This document shows, in pieces, positions 9,155 through 15,601 of a stretch of 64,000 nucleotides of DNA. A model generated the notes under the pieces. It did no database searches, had not been told where the DNA came from, and saw nothing but the letters and a program-made list of their open reading frames with translations. Every line of letters begins with the position of its first letter. Position 1 is the stretch's first letter. A program made the position numbers and the translations under genes. The stretch comes from Luoshenia tenuis. Its GTDB lineage: Bacteria; Bacillota; Clostridia; Christensenellales; GCA-900066905. The DNA lies in contig NZ_JACRSO010000002.1 in assembly GCF_014384745.1 (NCBI RefSeq), positions 186,001-250,000 on the forward strand, in the 5' to 3' direction.

Positions 9155-9982
9155 TTATTCCCCCTTAGGTTTAAGGCCCTCGTTCATGCTTCCTGTTCTA
9201 AAGCCCTGCAAATCCAGCGCCACATAGCGGAAGCCTACCTCTTTAAAATAGTCTGTGACTGCCTCGCGCAGCTCCGCGTCCAAAAAGCGGCCGATCTCCG
9301 CTTGCGGCACCTCGATGCGGGCCACCTCTCCATGATGGCGCACGCGCATCTGCACAAAGCCCCTGTCCATTAAAAAATTCTCCGCCCGTTCTACCTGCAA
9401 AAGCGCCTCCGCGGTGATGGGCGTGCCATAGGGAATGCGGGAAGCCAGGCAGGCATAGGAGGGTTTTTCAGCGGTAGATAGTCCGTATTGCCTGGATAGC
9501 TCCCGAATGTCCGCCTTGGTCAGCCCCGCCTCCAGCAATGGGCTTACAATGCCCAGTTCCTTGACCGCGCGCATCCCCGGGCGGTAATCACCCAGGTCGT
9601 CGGCGTTGGCCCCGTCCGCCAGCAGTTGAAAGCCCTGCTCCGCGGCGGTTTCGACGATCTTTCCAAACAGGGCGCGCTTGCAGTGATAGCAGCGCTCCTG
9701 GGTGTTTTCTCGAAAGCCCTCGATGGCCAGCGGATCGATGGGGATCTCCATCTGGCGCACATCCATCTTTGCGGCCAGCGCACGCGCCTGCTCCCGCTCC
9801 CACTGCGGGCACATGATACCCGCGGCGGTGATTGCCAACACCCGCTCTTTTCCCAGCGCCTCCCGGGCCGCGCGCAGCAAAAGCGTAGAATCCACACCGC
9901 CCGAAAAACCGACCGCCAGGTTGGGGTATCCCCCCAATATCGCCATCAGCTTGTCCCTTTTATAGGCCAATTCCTGCATCAT
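9155..9982 (-). CDS. larE: LarE, sulfur transferase for the nickel-pincer cofactor
   Basis: ATP-dependent sulfur insertion into pyridinium-3,5-biscarboxylate mononucleotide. The protein has 275 residues. The N-terminal PP-loop motif is SGGVDSTLLL near residue 35. ERCYHCKRALF supplies a CxxC pair and PSYACLASRIPYG a further Cys. Some LarE proteins sacrifice a Cys and others hold an Fe-S cluster; I cannot decide which applies here. I chose the ATG at 9982, which follows GGGAG by 5 nt, over an in-frame TTG 18 nt upstream that precedes that ribosome site. Confidence 0.93.
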   Translation of the reverse strand: MMQELAYKRDKLMAILGGYPNLAVGFSGGVDSTLLLRAAREALGKERVLAITAAGIMCPQWEREQARALAAKMDVRQMEIPIDPLAIEGFRENTQERCYHCKRALFGKIVETAAEQGFQLLADGANADDLGDYRPGMRAVKELGIVSPLLEAGLTKADIRELSRQYGLSTAEKPSYACLASRIPYGTPITAEALLQVERAENFLMDRGFVQMRVRHHGEVARIEVPQAEIGRFLDAELREAVTDYFKEVGFRYVALDLQGFRTGSMNEGLKPKGE

Positions 9983-10008
9983 GTTAACTCCCTTCTCCAA
10001 CTTATTTC

Positions 10009-10037
10009 AGCATATCACACCTGGCGCAAATTTGGAA
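10009..10037 (-). promoter_or_regulatory. Candidate lar operon promoter (extended -10)
   Basis: On the minus strand TTCCAA (10032-10037), a 17 bp spacer and TATGCT (10009-10014) preceded by TG one base upstream form an extended -10 promoter about 27 nt ahead of the larE ATG. The -35 box is weak. Confidence 0.45.
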
Positions 10038-10164
10038 TATTCACGTCGAAGGCGCCCGCTTATCAGCACAGAAAATATCGCCCATCTTACACAGGATGAG
10101 TGATGTGCGGTGCCGCCGTTGTTCGTTCTTATTAACATATGGAAAGGCTTTCGAGAGAGCATAA

Positions 10165-10341
10165 AAATATCGTTACCCACAAGAAACTGGTAACGATATT
10201 GGGGGCAACATTGCGCTGCCGGAAATATTGACCAAAAATATACCACGCGCCAAGGTGCTGACCGAAAAAGTTAGTAACAAGGCGAATCGTCGCAGACACG
10301 CCTTCAAGCGGACAGTGCGGGCGCAGCGTGATTTTTTATGA
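10165..10341 (+). pseudogene. Possible plus-strand gene remnant beside the RT island
   Basis: A 58-codon open frame without an ATG runs from just after a TAA at 10162 to TGA at 10341. It reads like a basic protein tail (motif NKANRRRHAFKRTVRAQR). Its stop overlaps an ATG in an ATGA arrangement (10338), which opens a second frame starting MKKKAKNNRRRIFIT that runs straight into the 3' end of the reverse transcriptase gene on the other strand. This could be the remains of two coupled genes broken by insertion of the RT island. I recognise neither, and a chance frame is possible. Confidence 0.25.
10166..10200. repeat. 12-bp perfect inverted repeat, 11-nt loop
   Basis: Arms 10166-10177 (AATATCGTTACC) and 10189-10200 (GGTAACGATATT) are perfectly complementary. 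On the minus strand the stem is followed by TTTTAT, so it could act as a weak terminator for transcription leaving the reverse transcriptase, about 180 nt beyond its stop. Alternatively it is an operator or a recombination site. The rest of the 10001-10377 gap holds the lar promoter and the possible gene remnant. Confidence 0.6.
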
Positions 10342-10377
10342 AAAAGAAGGCAAAGAACAACAGGCGACGGATTTTTA

Positions 10378-11754
10378 TTACTTATGGATGCCTCCGAGTC
10401 GTTTCCGTATCTTTTGCATATGTCTTTTTGTTGCTATATCGATGGGCTCCCCTTCAAATTTCTTTTGTGACCTGAATACATAATCCAGAAAATTTCCGTG
10501 CATTTCATCTTTTATAAGCGGGATTCCTGTTCTTTTAGACTTTTCCTTCAGATAGTATAGACTGCCCTTATATGAATATTTTCGATAGAGATTTTTGCCG
10601 CTAATGCGACGATTATTATGTGCTATACTTTGATTCTTAACAATAGTACGGAGTTTCCGGTACAACCTGTTATAGTATTTGCTGATAGTCTTATCTCGAA
10701 TGCGAATACTCTTTCCATCAAAAGCAAATCCTAAAAACTCGATAATGTTTTTGCCGTCGGCCCCATTACTAATAAAGCTATTCGTGCAATTTTTGACAGA
10801 CATATTGTCAAAATAAAACACCTTTGTTTTTGAATCCTTAAGTTCCAGATGAGGAACAGAATCCAAAATATTTTTGATGGTCTTATAATGTACAGAAAAA
10901 TCTATGTCACTTTGAGGAATGATGACAATAAAGTCATCGCTATAACGCATATAGAAACCATCAAATGAAGAAACATATTTCTGTAAATTCCTATCTGCCG
11001 TAAGCATATATACATTGGCAAAAACTGCACTAATCGGGCAGCCTTGAGGCACTCCATGCTTCGGGTGAGGGGAAGTGTGAACCAGATTCTTATTTTGCCT
11101 AAACTGTTCTGGAGACAATGCTCTTTCGTTCGAACGGTCGTTAAATTCCCTTCGACCTTTACGTGTATCCTCAAGCCCATTAAGCATCAATAAATCCTGC
11201 AATTCAACATAAGAAAAACGCGTAACGTTCTTATATACTGCATAGACATCAGCTGATAATTTTTTAACTGATAACAAATCACACAACTGTTTTTTCAAAT
11301 ATATATGATCTAAATTATCAAAAAAGTCAGTGAAATCACCAATTATCACATAACATGAGGTTGTAGCTCGAATATGCTGAAACGCCTCTTTTGCAAAATC
11401 AATATTGCTTTTTCCCAAGTTCGTTCGATATGCTACTGCAACAGAATCGATTCCATCTTCCTTTACCCTCCGATTATAAGCTTCATTTACGAGATATGCA
11501 TAATAACGATAAATCCATCCATCTATGTGAGCTGAATAATAAATCTGACGTTTCTTGGGCTCATCTTTTTTGCCATCTTTAACTTTTCGACTTTTTATCG
11601 TGTAGTGAATAAAAGGATAAAATCCATGATGAGCAACTTTTTCAGGAGATGTTATATATCCAAAACACTTATCAAGAGATACTCTTCGATCAAAATGAGT
11701 GTATTGGGGAGACTCTTTCTGAGATTGTTTCTCTTTCCATTCACACAGATTCAT
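10378..11754 (-). CDS. Reverse transcriptase, likely non-retron, possibly antiviral (UG/DRT/Abi type)
   Basis: RNA-directed DNA polymerase of 458 residues. Seen directly: motif A GDFTDFFDNLDH (Asp near residue 140), motif GVPQGCPISA (near 235), and the catalytic YSDD (near 271) in MRYSDDFIVII, followed by a thumb-like FLGF segment. There is no maturase X or HNH domain, no SQ variant of the QG motif as in DGR enzymes, and no obvious retron NAxxH or VTG motif. The gene is clearly more AT-rich than its neighbours. The ATG at 11754 follows AGGGGA; an in-frame TTG 21 nt upstream is less likely. It lies behind a structured leader with its own strong promoter. Membership of the defence-associated unknown-group reverse transcriptases is inference. 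Confidence 0.85.
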   Translation of the reverse strand: MNLCEWKEKQSQKESPQYTHFDRRVSLDKCFGYITSPEKVAHHGFYPFIHYTIKSRKVKDGKKDEPKKRQIYYSAHIDGWIYRYYAYLVNEAYNRRVKEDGIDSVAVAYRTNLGKSNIDFAKEAFQHIRATTSCYVIIGDFTDFFDNLDHIYLKKQLCDLLSVKKLSADVYAVYKNVTRFSYVELQDLLMLNGLEDTRKGRREFNDRSNERALSPEQFRQNKNLVHTSPHPKHGVPQGCPISAVFANVYMLTADRNLQKYVSSFDGFYMRYSDDFIVIIPQSDIDFSVHYKTIKNILDSVPHLELKDSKTKVFYFDNMSVKNCTNSFISNGADGKNIIEFLGFAFDGKSIRIRDKTISKYYNRLYRKLRTIVKNQSIAHNNRRISGKNLYRKYSYKGSLYYLKEKSKRTGIPLIKDEMHGNFLDYVFRSQKKFEGEPIDIATKRHMQKIRKRLGGIHK

Positions 11755-12076
11755 AAAATCCCCTATATAGCGCAATACCCGTCGGCACGGAGGATAGCAT
11801 TCCTTAGCTGACGGGTATACTTTTTAACTTGGTATTCTACTTAGCCTTTTGCCTTGTTGTGCATCAATACCAGCTATCCTTCAATTCGCCCAATCTTCAA
11901 TCATGGTATAATTGAAAGGGAGGACTGTATCAACATGACTCTGTGCATCATTGTCCTTGCGGTAGCCGATCGGCTGGCTCGGATTCATGACCAGCAGCTC
12001 CATCGTGGATTTCTGGAAGAAATCTGCTCCGGACTGTTGACAACAATCTCCTTCCTCTAAACCTTGAGTTTAGAGC
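11755..12076 (-). ncRNA. Structured leader / candidate ncRNA upstream of the reverse transcriptase
   Basis: From the predicted start near 12076 to the RT start codon, about 320 nt on the minus strand hold at least six stem-loops. They include an 8-bp stem with 5-nt loop at the extreme 5' end (12055-12075), a 6-bp stem (12008-12024), the palindrome AGCCGATCGGCT (about 11967-11978), TTCAAT/ATTGAA, TGGTATT/AATACCA, and an 8-bp closing stem TACCCGTC/GACGGGTA (11776-11783 with 11810-11817) just before the gene. No long minus-strand frame is present. Defence reverse transcriptases of several DRT types use an ncRNA encoded just upstream, but which part is stable RNA is unknown. Confidence 0.45.
11935..12060 (+). 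CDS. Possible 41-residue hydrophobic peptide antisense to the RT leader
   Basis: A plus-strand ATG at 11935 follows GGGAGG (11918-11923) and an extended -10 TGGTATAAT (11904-11912). The 41 codons end at TAA 12060 and begin MTLCIIVLAVADRLARI, with a short hydrophobic stretch. It lies wholly opposite the transcript expected from the strong minus-strand promoter at 12083-12111. It could be chance, a small toxin-like peptide with an antisense RNA, or part of the information copied by the reverse transcriptase. I recognise no family. Confidence 0.22.
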   Translation: MTLCIIVLAVADRLARIHDQQLHRGFLEEICSGLLTTISFL

Positions 12077-12082
12077 ATGTAT

Positions 12083-12111
12083 AGTATATTACACATTTAC
12101 TATTTTGTCAA
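12083..12111 (-). promoter_or_regulatory. Strong consensus promoter of the RT leader
   Basis: TTGACA (12106-12111), a 17-bp spacer and TATACT (12083-12088) on the minus strand. This near-consensus promoter would start RNA near 12076, at the first stem-loop, 320 nt before the reverse transcriptase start codon. That distance is unusual for a plain mRNA leader. Confidence 0.75.
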
Positions 12112-12242
12112 TTTTCCCTTTGATAGAATAAGTTCATAGGCAAAATGCTTTAACCTTGTTGTACTTATGTAGTTCGTTTCTTTTTCCGGGGGCCTCTGGG
12201 TCTACGCCTCCACTCCGGTGCGGAAATGGGTAGTTTCGTGGC

Positions 12243-12301
12243 TGACAAAAAAACAAATAATCCGAACCCATCTTCCTCGGGGAAGAAGCGATTCGGATTA
12301 T
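12243..12301 (-). terminator. Terminator of tRNA-Leu
   Basis: A 10-bp stem (12257-12266 with 12292-12301) with an inner 5-bp stem, followed on the minus strand by a T-rich run (TTTGTTTTTTT), 8 nt beyond the tRNA 3' end. It should keep tRNA transcription out of the RT island. The stretch 12112-12242 holds no gene I can support. Confidence 0.8.
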
Positions 12302-12308
12302 ATTGATT

Positions 12309-12395
12309 TGGTGCCGGAGGCCGGACTCGAACCGGCACGGTGTCGCCACCGGTGGATTTTGAGTCCACTACGTCTGCCAATTCCATCACTCCGGC
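12309..12395 (-). tRNA. tRNA-Leu (anticodon CAA)
   Basis: An 87-nt class II tRNA with long variable arm and encoded CCA. Acceptor stem GCCGGAG/CTCCGGC with discriminator A, T-loop GGTTCGAGTCC, and anticodon stem GTGGA/TCCAC enclosing CTCAAAA, giving anticodon CAA (12359-12361). The AT-rich RT island lies just beyond its 3' end, a common neighbourhood for mobile DNA. Confidence 0.95.
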
Positions 12396-12424
12396 ATGTT
12401 GCGCCTTATCTGGCGACGAAAATC

Positions 12425-12453
12425 ATCTTATCATAACCGCCGGTATTTTTCAA
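12425..12453 (-). promoter_or_regulatory. tRNA-Leu promoter
   Basis: TTGAAA (12448-12453), a 17-bp spacer and TAAGAT (12425-12430) on the minus strand, with the tRNA 5' end about 30 nt downstream. Confidence 0.6.
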
Positions 12454-12601
12454 GTATTTTTCCCTTTGTCCTTGCAGGTTTTCGCCACTTTTGCGGCAAA
12501 AACCCTGAAAAGTGCAAAAGCCTGTTTTAACTGCAACCCATTTTTGGTAAACTATTTTCAGCAACGCTAAACGTGCGTACATTTTTAGAGGGGGGATTGT
12601 T

Positions 12602-13978
12602 TTGCAGCAGCGGGAAAGGTTTGGATCGCGCCTGGGCTTTATCCTGATATCCGCCGGATGCGCCATTGGGCTGGGGAACGTGTGGCGCTTTCCCTACATC
12701 GTAGGGCAAAATGGCGGCGCCGCCTTTGTACTGATCTATCTGTTCTTTCTGGTGGTTTTAGGCCTGCCGATCATGGTGATGGAGTTCTCCGTCGGGCGGG
12801 CTAGTCAAAAGAGCGTTGCCAGCTCTTTTCGCGCTCTGGAACCTAAAGGCAGCAAGTGGCACTGGTTCGGCTATTTTGCCATGGCGGGCAATTACCTGCT
12901 GATGATGTTTTATACCACCATCGCCGGGTGGATGCTCGCTTACCTTTTTAAAATGGCCCGGGGCGAGTTTAACGGTCTAAGCGCCGGCCAGGTTCAGGCC
13001 GCCTTTCAAGGCCTGCAGGCCGATCCCGCCGCACAGATCCTCTGGATGTTGCTGGTGGTTCTGCTGGGCTTTGGCATTTGTTCGCTGGGGCTGCGCAACG
13101 GCGTTGAAAAGATCACCAAAGTAATGATGACCTGCCTGCTGGCCATTTTGGGCATATTGGCCGTCCACTCCATCCTGCTGCCCGGCGCGAGCGAAGGGCT
13201 GCGCTTTTACCTCATGCCGGATTTTGGCAAAATGGCGCAAAGCGGCGCGGGCAACGTGGTATTTGCCGCCATGGGACAAGCCTTTTTTACCCTCAGCATC
13301 GGCATCGGTTCCATGGCGATCTTCGGCACCTATATCGATAAAGAGCGCAGCCTGATGGGCGAATCCCTGAATATCATGATACTGGATACCTGCGTGGCCT
13401 TTGTGGCGGGGCTGATCATCTTCCCCGCCTGCTCGGCCTTTAATGTGCAGCCGGACAGCGGCCCCAACCTGATTTTTATCACCCTGCCCAACGTCTTTAA
13501 CGGCATGGAGGGCGGCGCGCTTTGGGGCAGTCTGTTTTTCATTTTTATGTCCTTTGCCGCGCTTTCCACCGTCGTGGCCGTCTTTGAAAACATCCTTTCC
13601 TTTGCAATGGATTTATGGGGCTGGTCTCGCCGTAAAGCCGCGCTTATCAATATCCTACTGGTCGCGGTGCTCTCGGTCCCCTGCGCGTTGGGTCCCAATC
13701 TGCTGGGCGGCTTTACCCCCTTCGGGCCGGGCAGCAGCGTACTGGACCTGGAGGACTTCATCGTCAGCAACAACCTGCTGCCCCTGGGCGCTTTGGTCTA
13801 TCTGTTCTTCTGCGTGAGCCGCTACGGCTGGGGCTGGGACCAGTTCATCGCCGAGGCGGATGCGGGCCGCGGGCTGAAATTCCCCCGCTGGGCCCGCAAA
13901 TACGTGACCTATGTGCTCCCCATTATCGTGCTGTATATCCTGATCCAGGGATACCTGGATAAGTTCCTTTTTCATTAG
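12602..13978 (+). CDS. Neurotransmitter:sodium symporter (SNF) family transporter
   Basis: Sodium-coupled amino-acid transporter of the NSS/SNF family in the cytoplasmic membrane, 458 residues with about 11-12 membrane spans. The first span holds the family signature GCAIGLGNVWRFPYIVGQNGGAAF (given as overlapping motifs GLGNVWRFPY and NGGAAF), which binds sodium and substrate. Later spans show MGQAFFTLSIGIGSM. Bacterial relatives such as MhsT and TnaT carry amino acids, but substrate cannot be read from sequence. The start is an unusual TTG at 12602, 6 nt after AGAGGGGGGA. It is monocistronic, between tRNA-Leu (opposite strand) and the met operon. Confidence 0.93.
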   Translation: MQQRERFGSRLGFILISAGCAIGLGNVWRFPYIVGQNGGAAFVLIYLFFLVVLGLPIMVMEFSVGRASQKSVASSFRALEPKGSKWHWFGYFAMAGNYLLMMFYTTIAGWMLAYLFKMARGEFNGLSAGQVQAAFQGLQADPAAQILWMLLVVLLGFGICSLGLRNGVEKITKVMMTCLLAILGILAVHSILLPGASEGLRFYLMPDFGKMAQSGAGNVVFAAMGQAFFTLSIGIGSMAIFGTYIDKERSLMGESLNIMILDTCVAFVAGLIIFPACSAFNVQPDSGPNLIFITLPNVFNGMEGGALWGSLFFIFMSFAALSTVVAVFENILSFAMDLWGWSRRKAALINILLVAVLSVPCALGPNLLGGFTPFGPGSSVLDLEDFIVSNNLLPLGALVYLFFCVSRYGWGWDQFIAEADAGRGLKFPRWARKYVTYVLPIIVLYILIQGYLDKFLFH

Positions 13979-14000
13979 GCTTTTCAGGATAAGATGCGCT

Positions 14001-14028
14001 TTTACCCTCACTTTTTTTGTGGTATGAT
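14001..14028 (+). promoter_or_regulatory. Candidate promoter of the metF operon
   Basis: TTTACC (14001-14006), 16 bp, then TATGAT (14023-14028) with TG positioned as an extended -10. It lies about 36 nt before the metF ATG. I see no SAM or cobalamin riboswitch in this short leader. Confidence 0.5.
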
Positions 14029-14064
14029 GAGGAAAAAGAAAATCTGGCAGAAAGGATATTTGCC

Positions 14065-14931
14065 ATGAAGATCAGCGAACTTTTAAAAGAGGATAAGGTC
14101 ACCCTTTCCTGTGAGATCTTTCCGCCTAAAACCGGGGCGGCTTTGGAGAAGATCGACGCGGTGGTGCGGGATATCGCCGCGCTGCGCCCCGCCTTCATTT
14201 CCGTTACCTATGGCGCGGGCGGTTCCACCTCCAAGCGGACGGCGGAGATCTCCACTAAAATACAAAACCAGTACGGCATCCCCGCTTTGGCGCATTTGAC
14301 CTGCGTCTCCTCTACCCGTGAGGAGATCGCCGGGATGCTCGCGCGCTTTCGCGCGGAAGGGATCGAAAATATTCTGGCTCTGCGGGGCGATATCCCTCAG
14401 GAGAGCAACTTTCCCTCTCCTGAGCATTACCACTATGCCAGCGAATTGGTGGAGGATATCCGCCGCCAGGGGGATTTCTGCATCGGCGGCGCCTGCTATC
14501 CGGAGGGGCATATCGAGTGCGCGCACAAAGAGGACGATATCGACTTTCTCAAGCGCAAGGTGGACTGTGGATGCGACTTTCTCACCACGCAGATGTTTTT
14601 CGACAATAACGTATTTTATAATTTTCTCTACCGCGCGCTGGCTAAGGATATCCGCGTGCCCATCGTCCCCGGGGTCATGCCGGTGATCAACGCCAAGCAA
14701 ATTCGCCGCTCCTGCGAGCTTTCGGGTACGGTGCTTCCGCCCCGCTTCAAGGCCATCACCGATAAATTTGCGGATAATCCGCGGGCGATGAAGCAGGCTG
14801 GCATCGCCTATGCCACCGAGCAGATCATCGACCTGATCGCCAACGGCGTCAAGCATATTCACTTATACACCATGAACCGGCCCGAGATCGCGTCCAAAAT
14901 CATGGACAACCTCTCTGACATCTTAGGCTAG
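14065..14931 (+). CDS. metF: 5,10-methylenetetrahydrofolate reductase
   Basis: Reduces 5,10-methylene-THF to 5-methyl-THF, the methyl donor for MetH. The TIM-barrel protein has 288 residues, the normal MetF length. Motifs include SCEIFPPKT with the catalytic Glu, FISVTYGAGGS, LTCVSSTREEI, ILALRGDIP (variant of LRGDxP) and FLTTQMFFDN. I chose the ATG at 14065 after AGAAAGGAT; an in-frame upstream ATG at 14017 would add a non-conserved stretch. It is followed after 10 nt by the MetH activation-domain gene. Confidence 0.95.
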   Translation: MKISELLKEDKVTLSCEIFPPKTGAALEKIDAVVRDIAALRPAFISVTYGAGGSTSKRTAEISTKIQNQYGIPALAHLTCVSSTREEIAGMLARFRAEGIENILALRGDIPQESNFPSPEHYHYASELVEDIRRQGDFCIGGACYPEGHIECAHKEDDIDFLKRKVDCGCDFLTTQMFFDNNVFYNFLYRALAKDIRVPIVPGVMPVINAKQIRRSCELSGTVLPPRFKAITDKFADNPRAMKQAGIAYATEQIIDLIANGVKHIHLYTMNRPEIASKIMDNLSDILG

Positions 14932-14941
14932 AGGCCCCGAT

Positions 14942-15601
14942 ATGATTGAGGTCTGTACCCGCGAGGTATTGCGCTATCTGGGCTATAAAAAACGGAATAC
15001 CGCAACGCCAGAGGTGCTGGCGGATGTGGATTCCTGCCTGCAGGAGTTGCGTCAGGCCGCCGCGCCCCGGGATATTTACCGTATCTTCCCCTGCCAGGTG
15101 GATACGCAGGCCGTCAGCGTCATGCTGCCCTGCGCTACCTTTAAGAGCCGTAATCTCGCCCGGCACCTTGCAGGCTGCCAGGAGGCGGTGCTTTTTGCGG
15201 CAACGCTGGGCAGCGGCGTGGATATCCTCATCCACCGCTACAGTCAGCTTCAGATCAGCCGGGCGGTGATCCTGCAGGCCTGCGCCGCCGCCATGGTCGA
15301 GGCCTTTTGCGATGCGCGCCAGGCTGAGATACTAAGCGCCCTGCCGCAGCGGCGCTACGCTCGGCCGCGCTTTAGCCCGGGTTACGGCGATTTCGCCCTG
15401 GAAAACCAAAAGACATTTACAGCCATTTTAGAAACGTCCAAGCGCATCGGTCTGACGTTGACCGAAGGGGATCTGATGGCGCCTACCAAATCGGTCACCG
15501 CCATCATCGGTCTGGATGAAAACCCGACGCGAGCCGGCGGCAACCCCTGTGTCGAATGCTCGCTGGCACACTGTGCGTATCGCAGACTGGAGGAACGATA
15601 G
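14942..15601 (+). CDS. Free-standing methionine synthase activation domain protein
   Basis: A 219-residue protein corresponding to the C-terminal reactivation domain of cobalamin-dependent methionine synthase. That domain binds S-adenosylmethionine and re-methylates cob(II)alamin. Recognisable features are RFSPGYGDFALENQ, LTEGDLMAPTKSVTAIIGL and a C-terminal Cys cluster CVECSLAHCAYR typical of the clostridial split version. Its stop is directly followed by the metH ATG, so the split halves are made together. It lies between metF and metH, completing the methyl-transfer pathway. Confidence 0.9.
   Translation: MIEVCTREVLRYLGYKKRNTATPEVLADVDSCLQELRQAAAPRDIYRIFPCQVDTQAVSVMLPCATFKSRNLARHLAGCQEAVLFAATLGSGVDILIHRYSQLQISRAVILQACAAAMVEAFCDARQAEILSALPQRRYARPRFSPGYGDFALENQKTFTAILETSKRIGLTLTEGDLMAPTKSVTAIIGLDENPTRAGGNPCVECSLAHCAYRRLEER

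Noticed and set aside
10378..12111. Retron, group II intron or diversity-generating retroelement.
   Set aside because: The RT lacks retron NAxxH and VTG motifs, a maturase domain and the SQ variant of the QG motif. No template/variable repeat pair or intron domain V was seen.
12134..12436. Open frames across tRNA-Leu on both strands, including one reading PEAGLEPARC.
   Set aside because: They are translations of the tRNA gene, its antisense and its terminator, a well-known source of false proteins.
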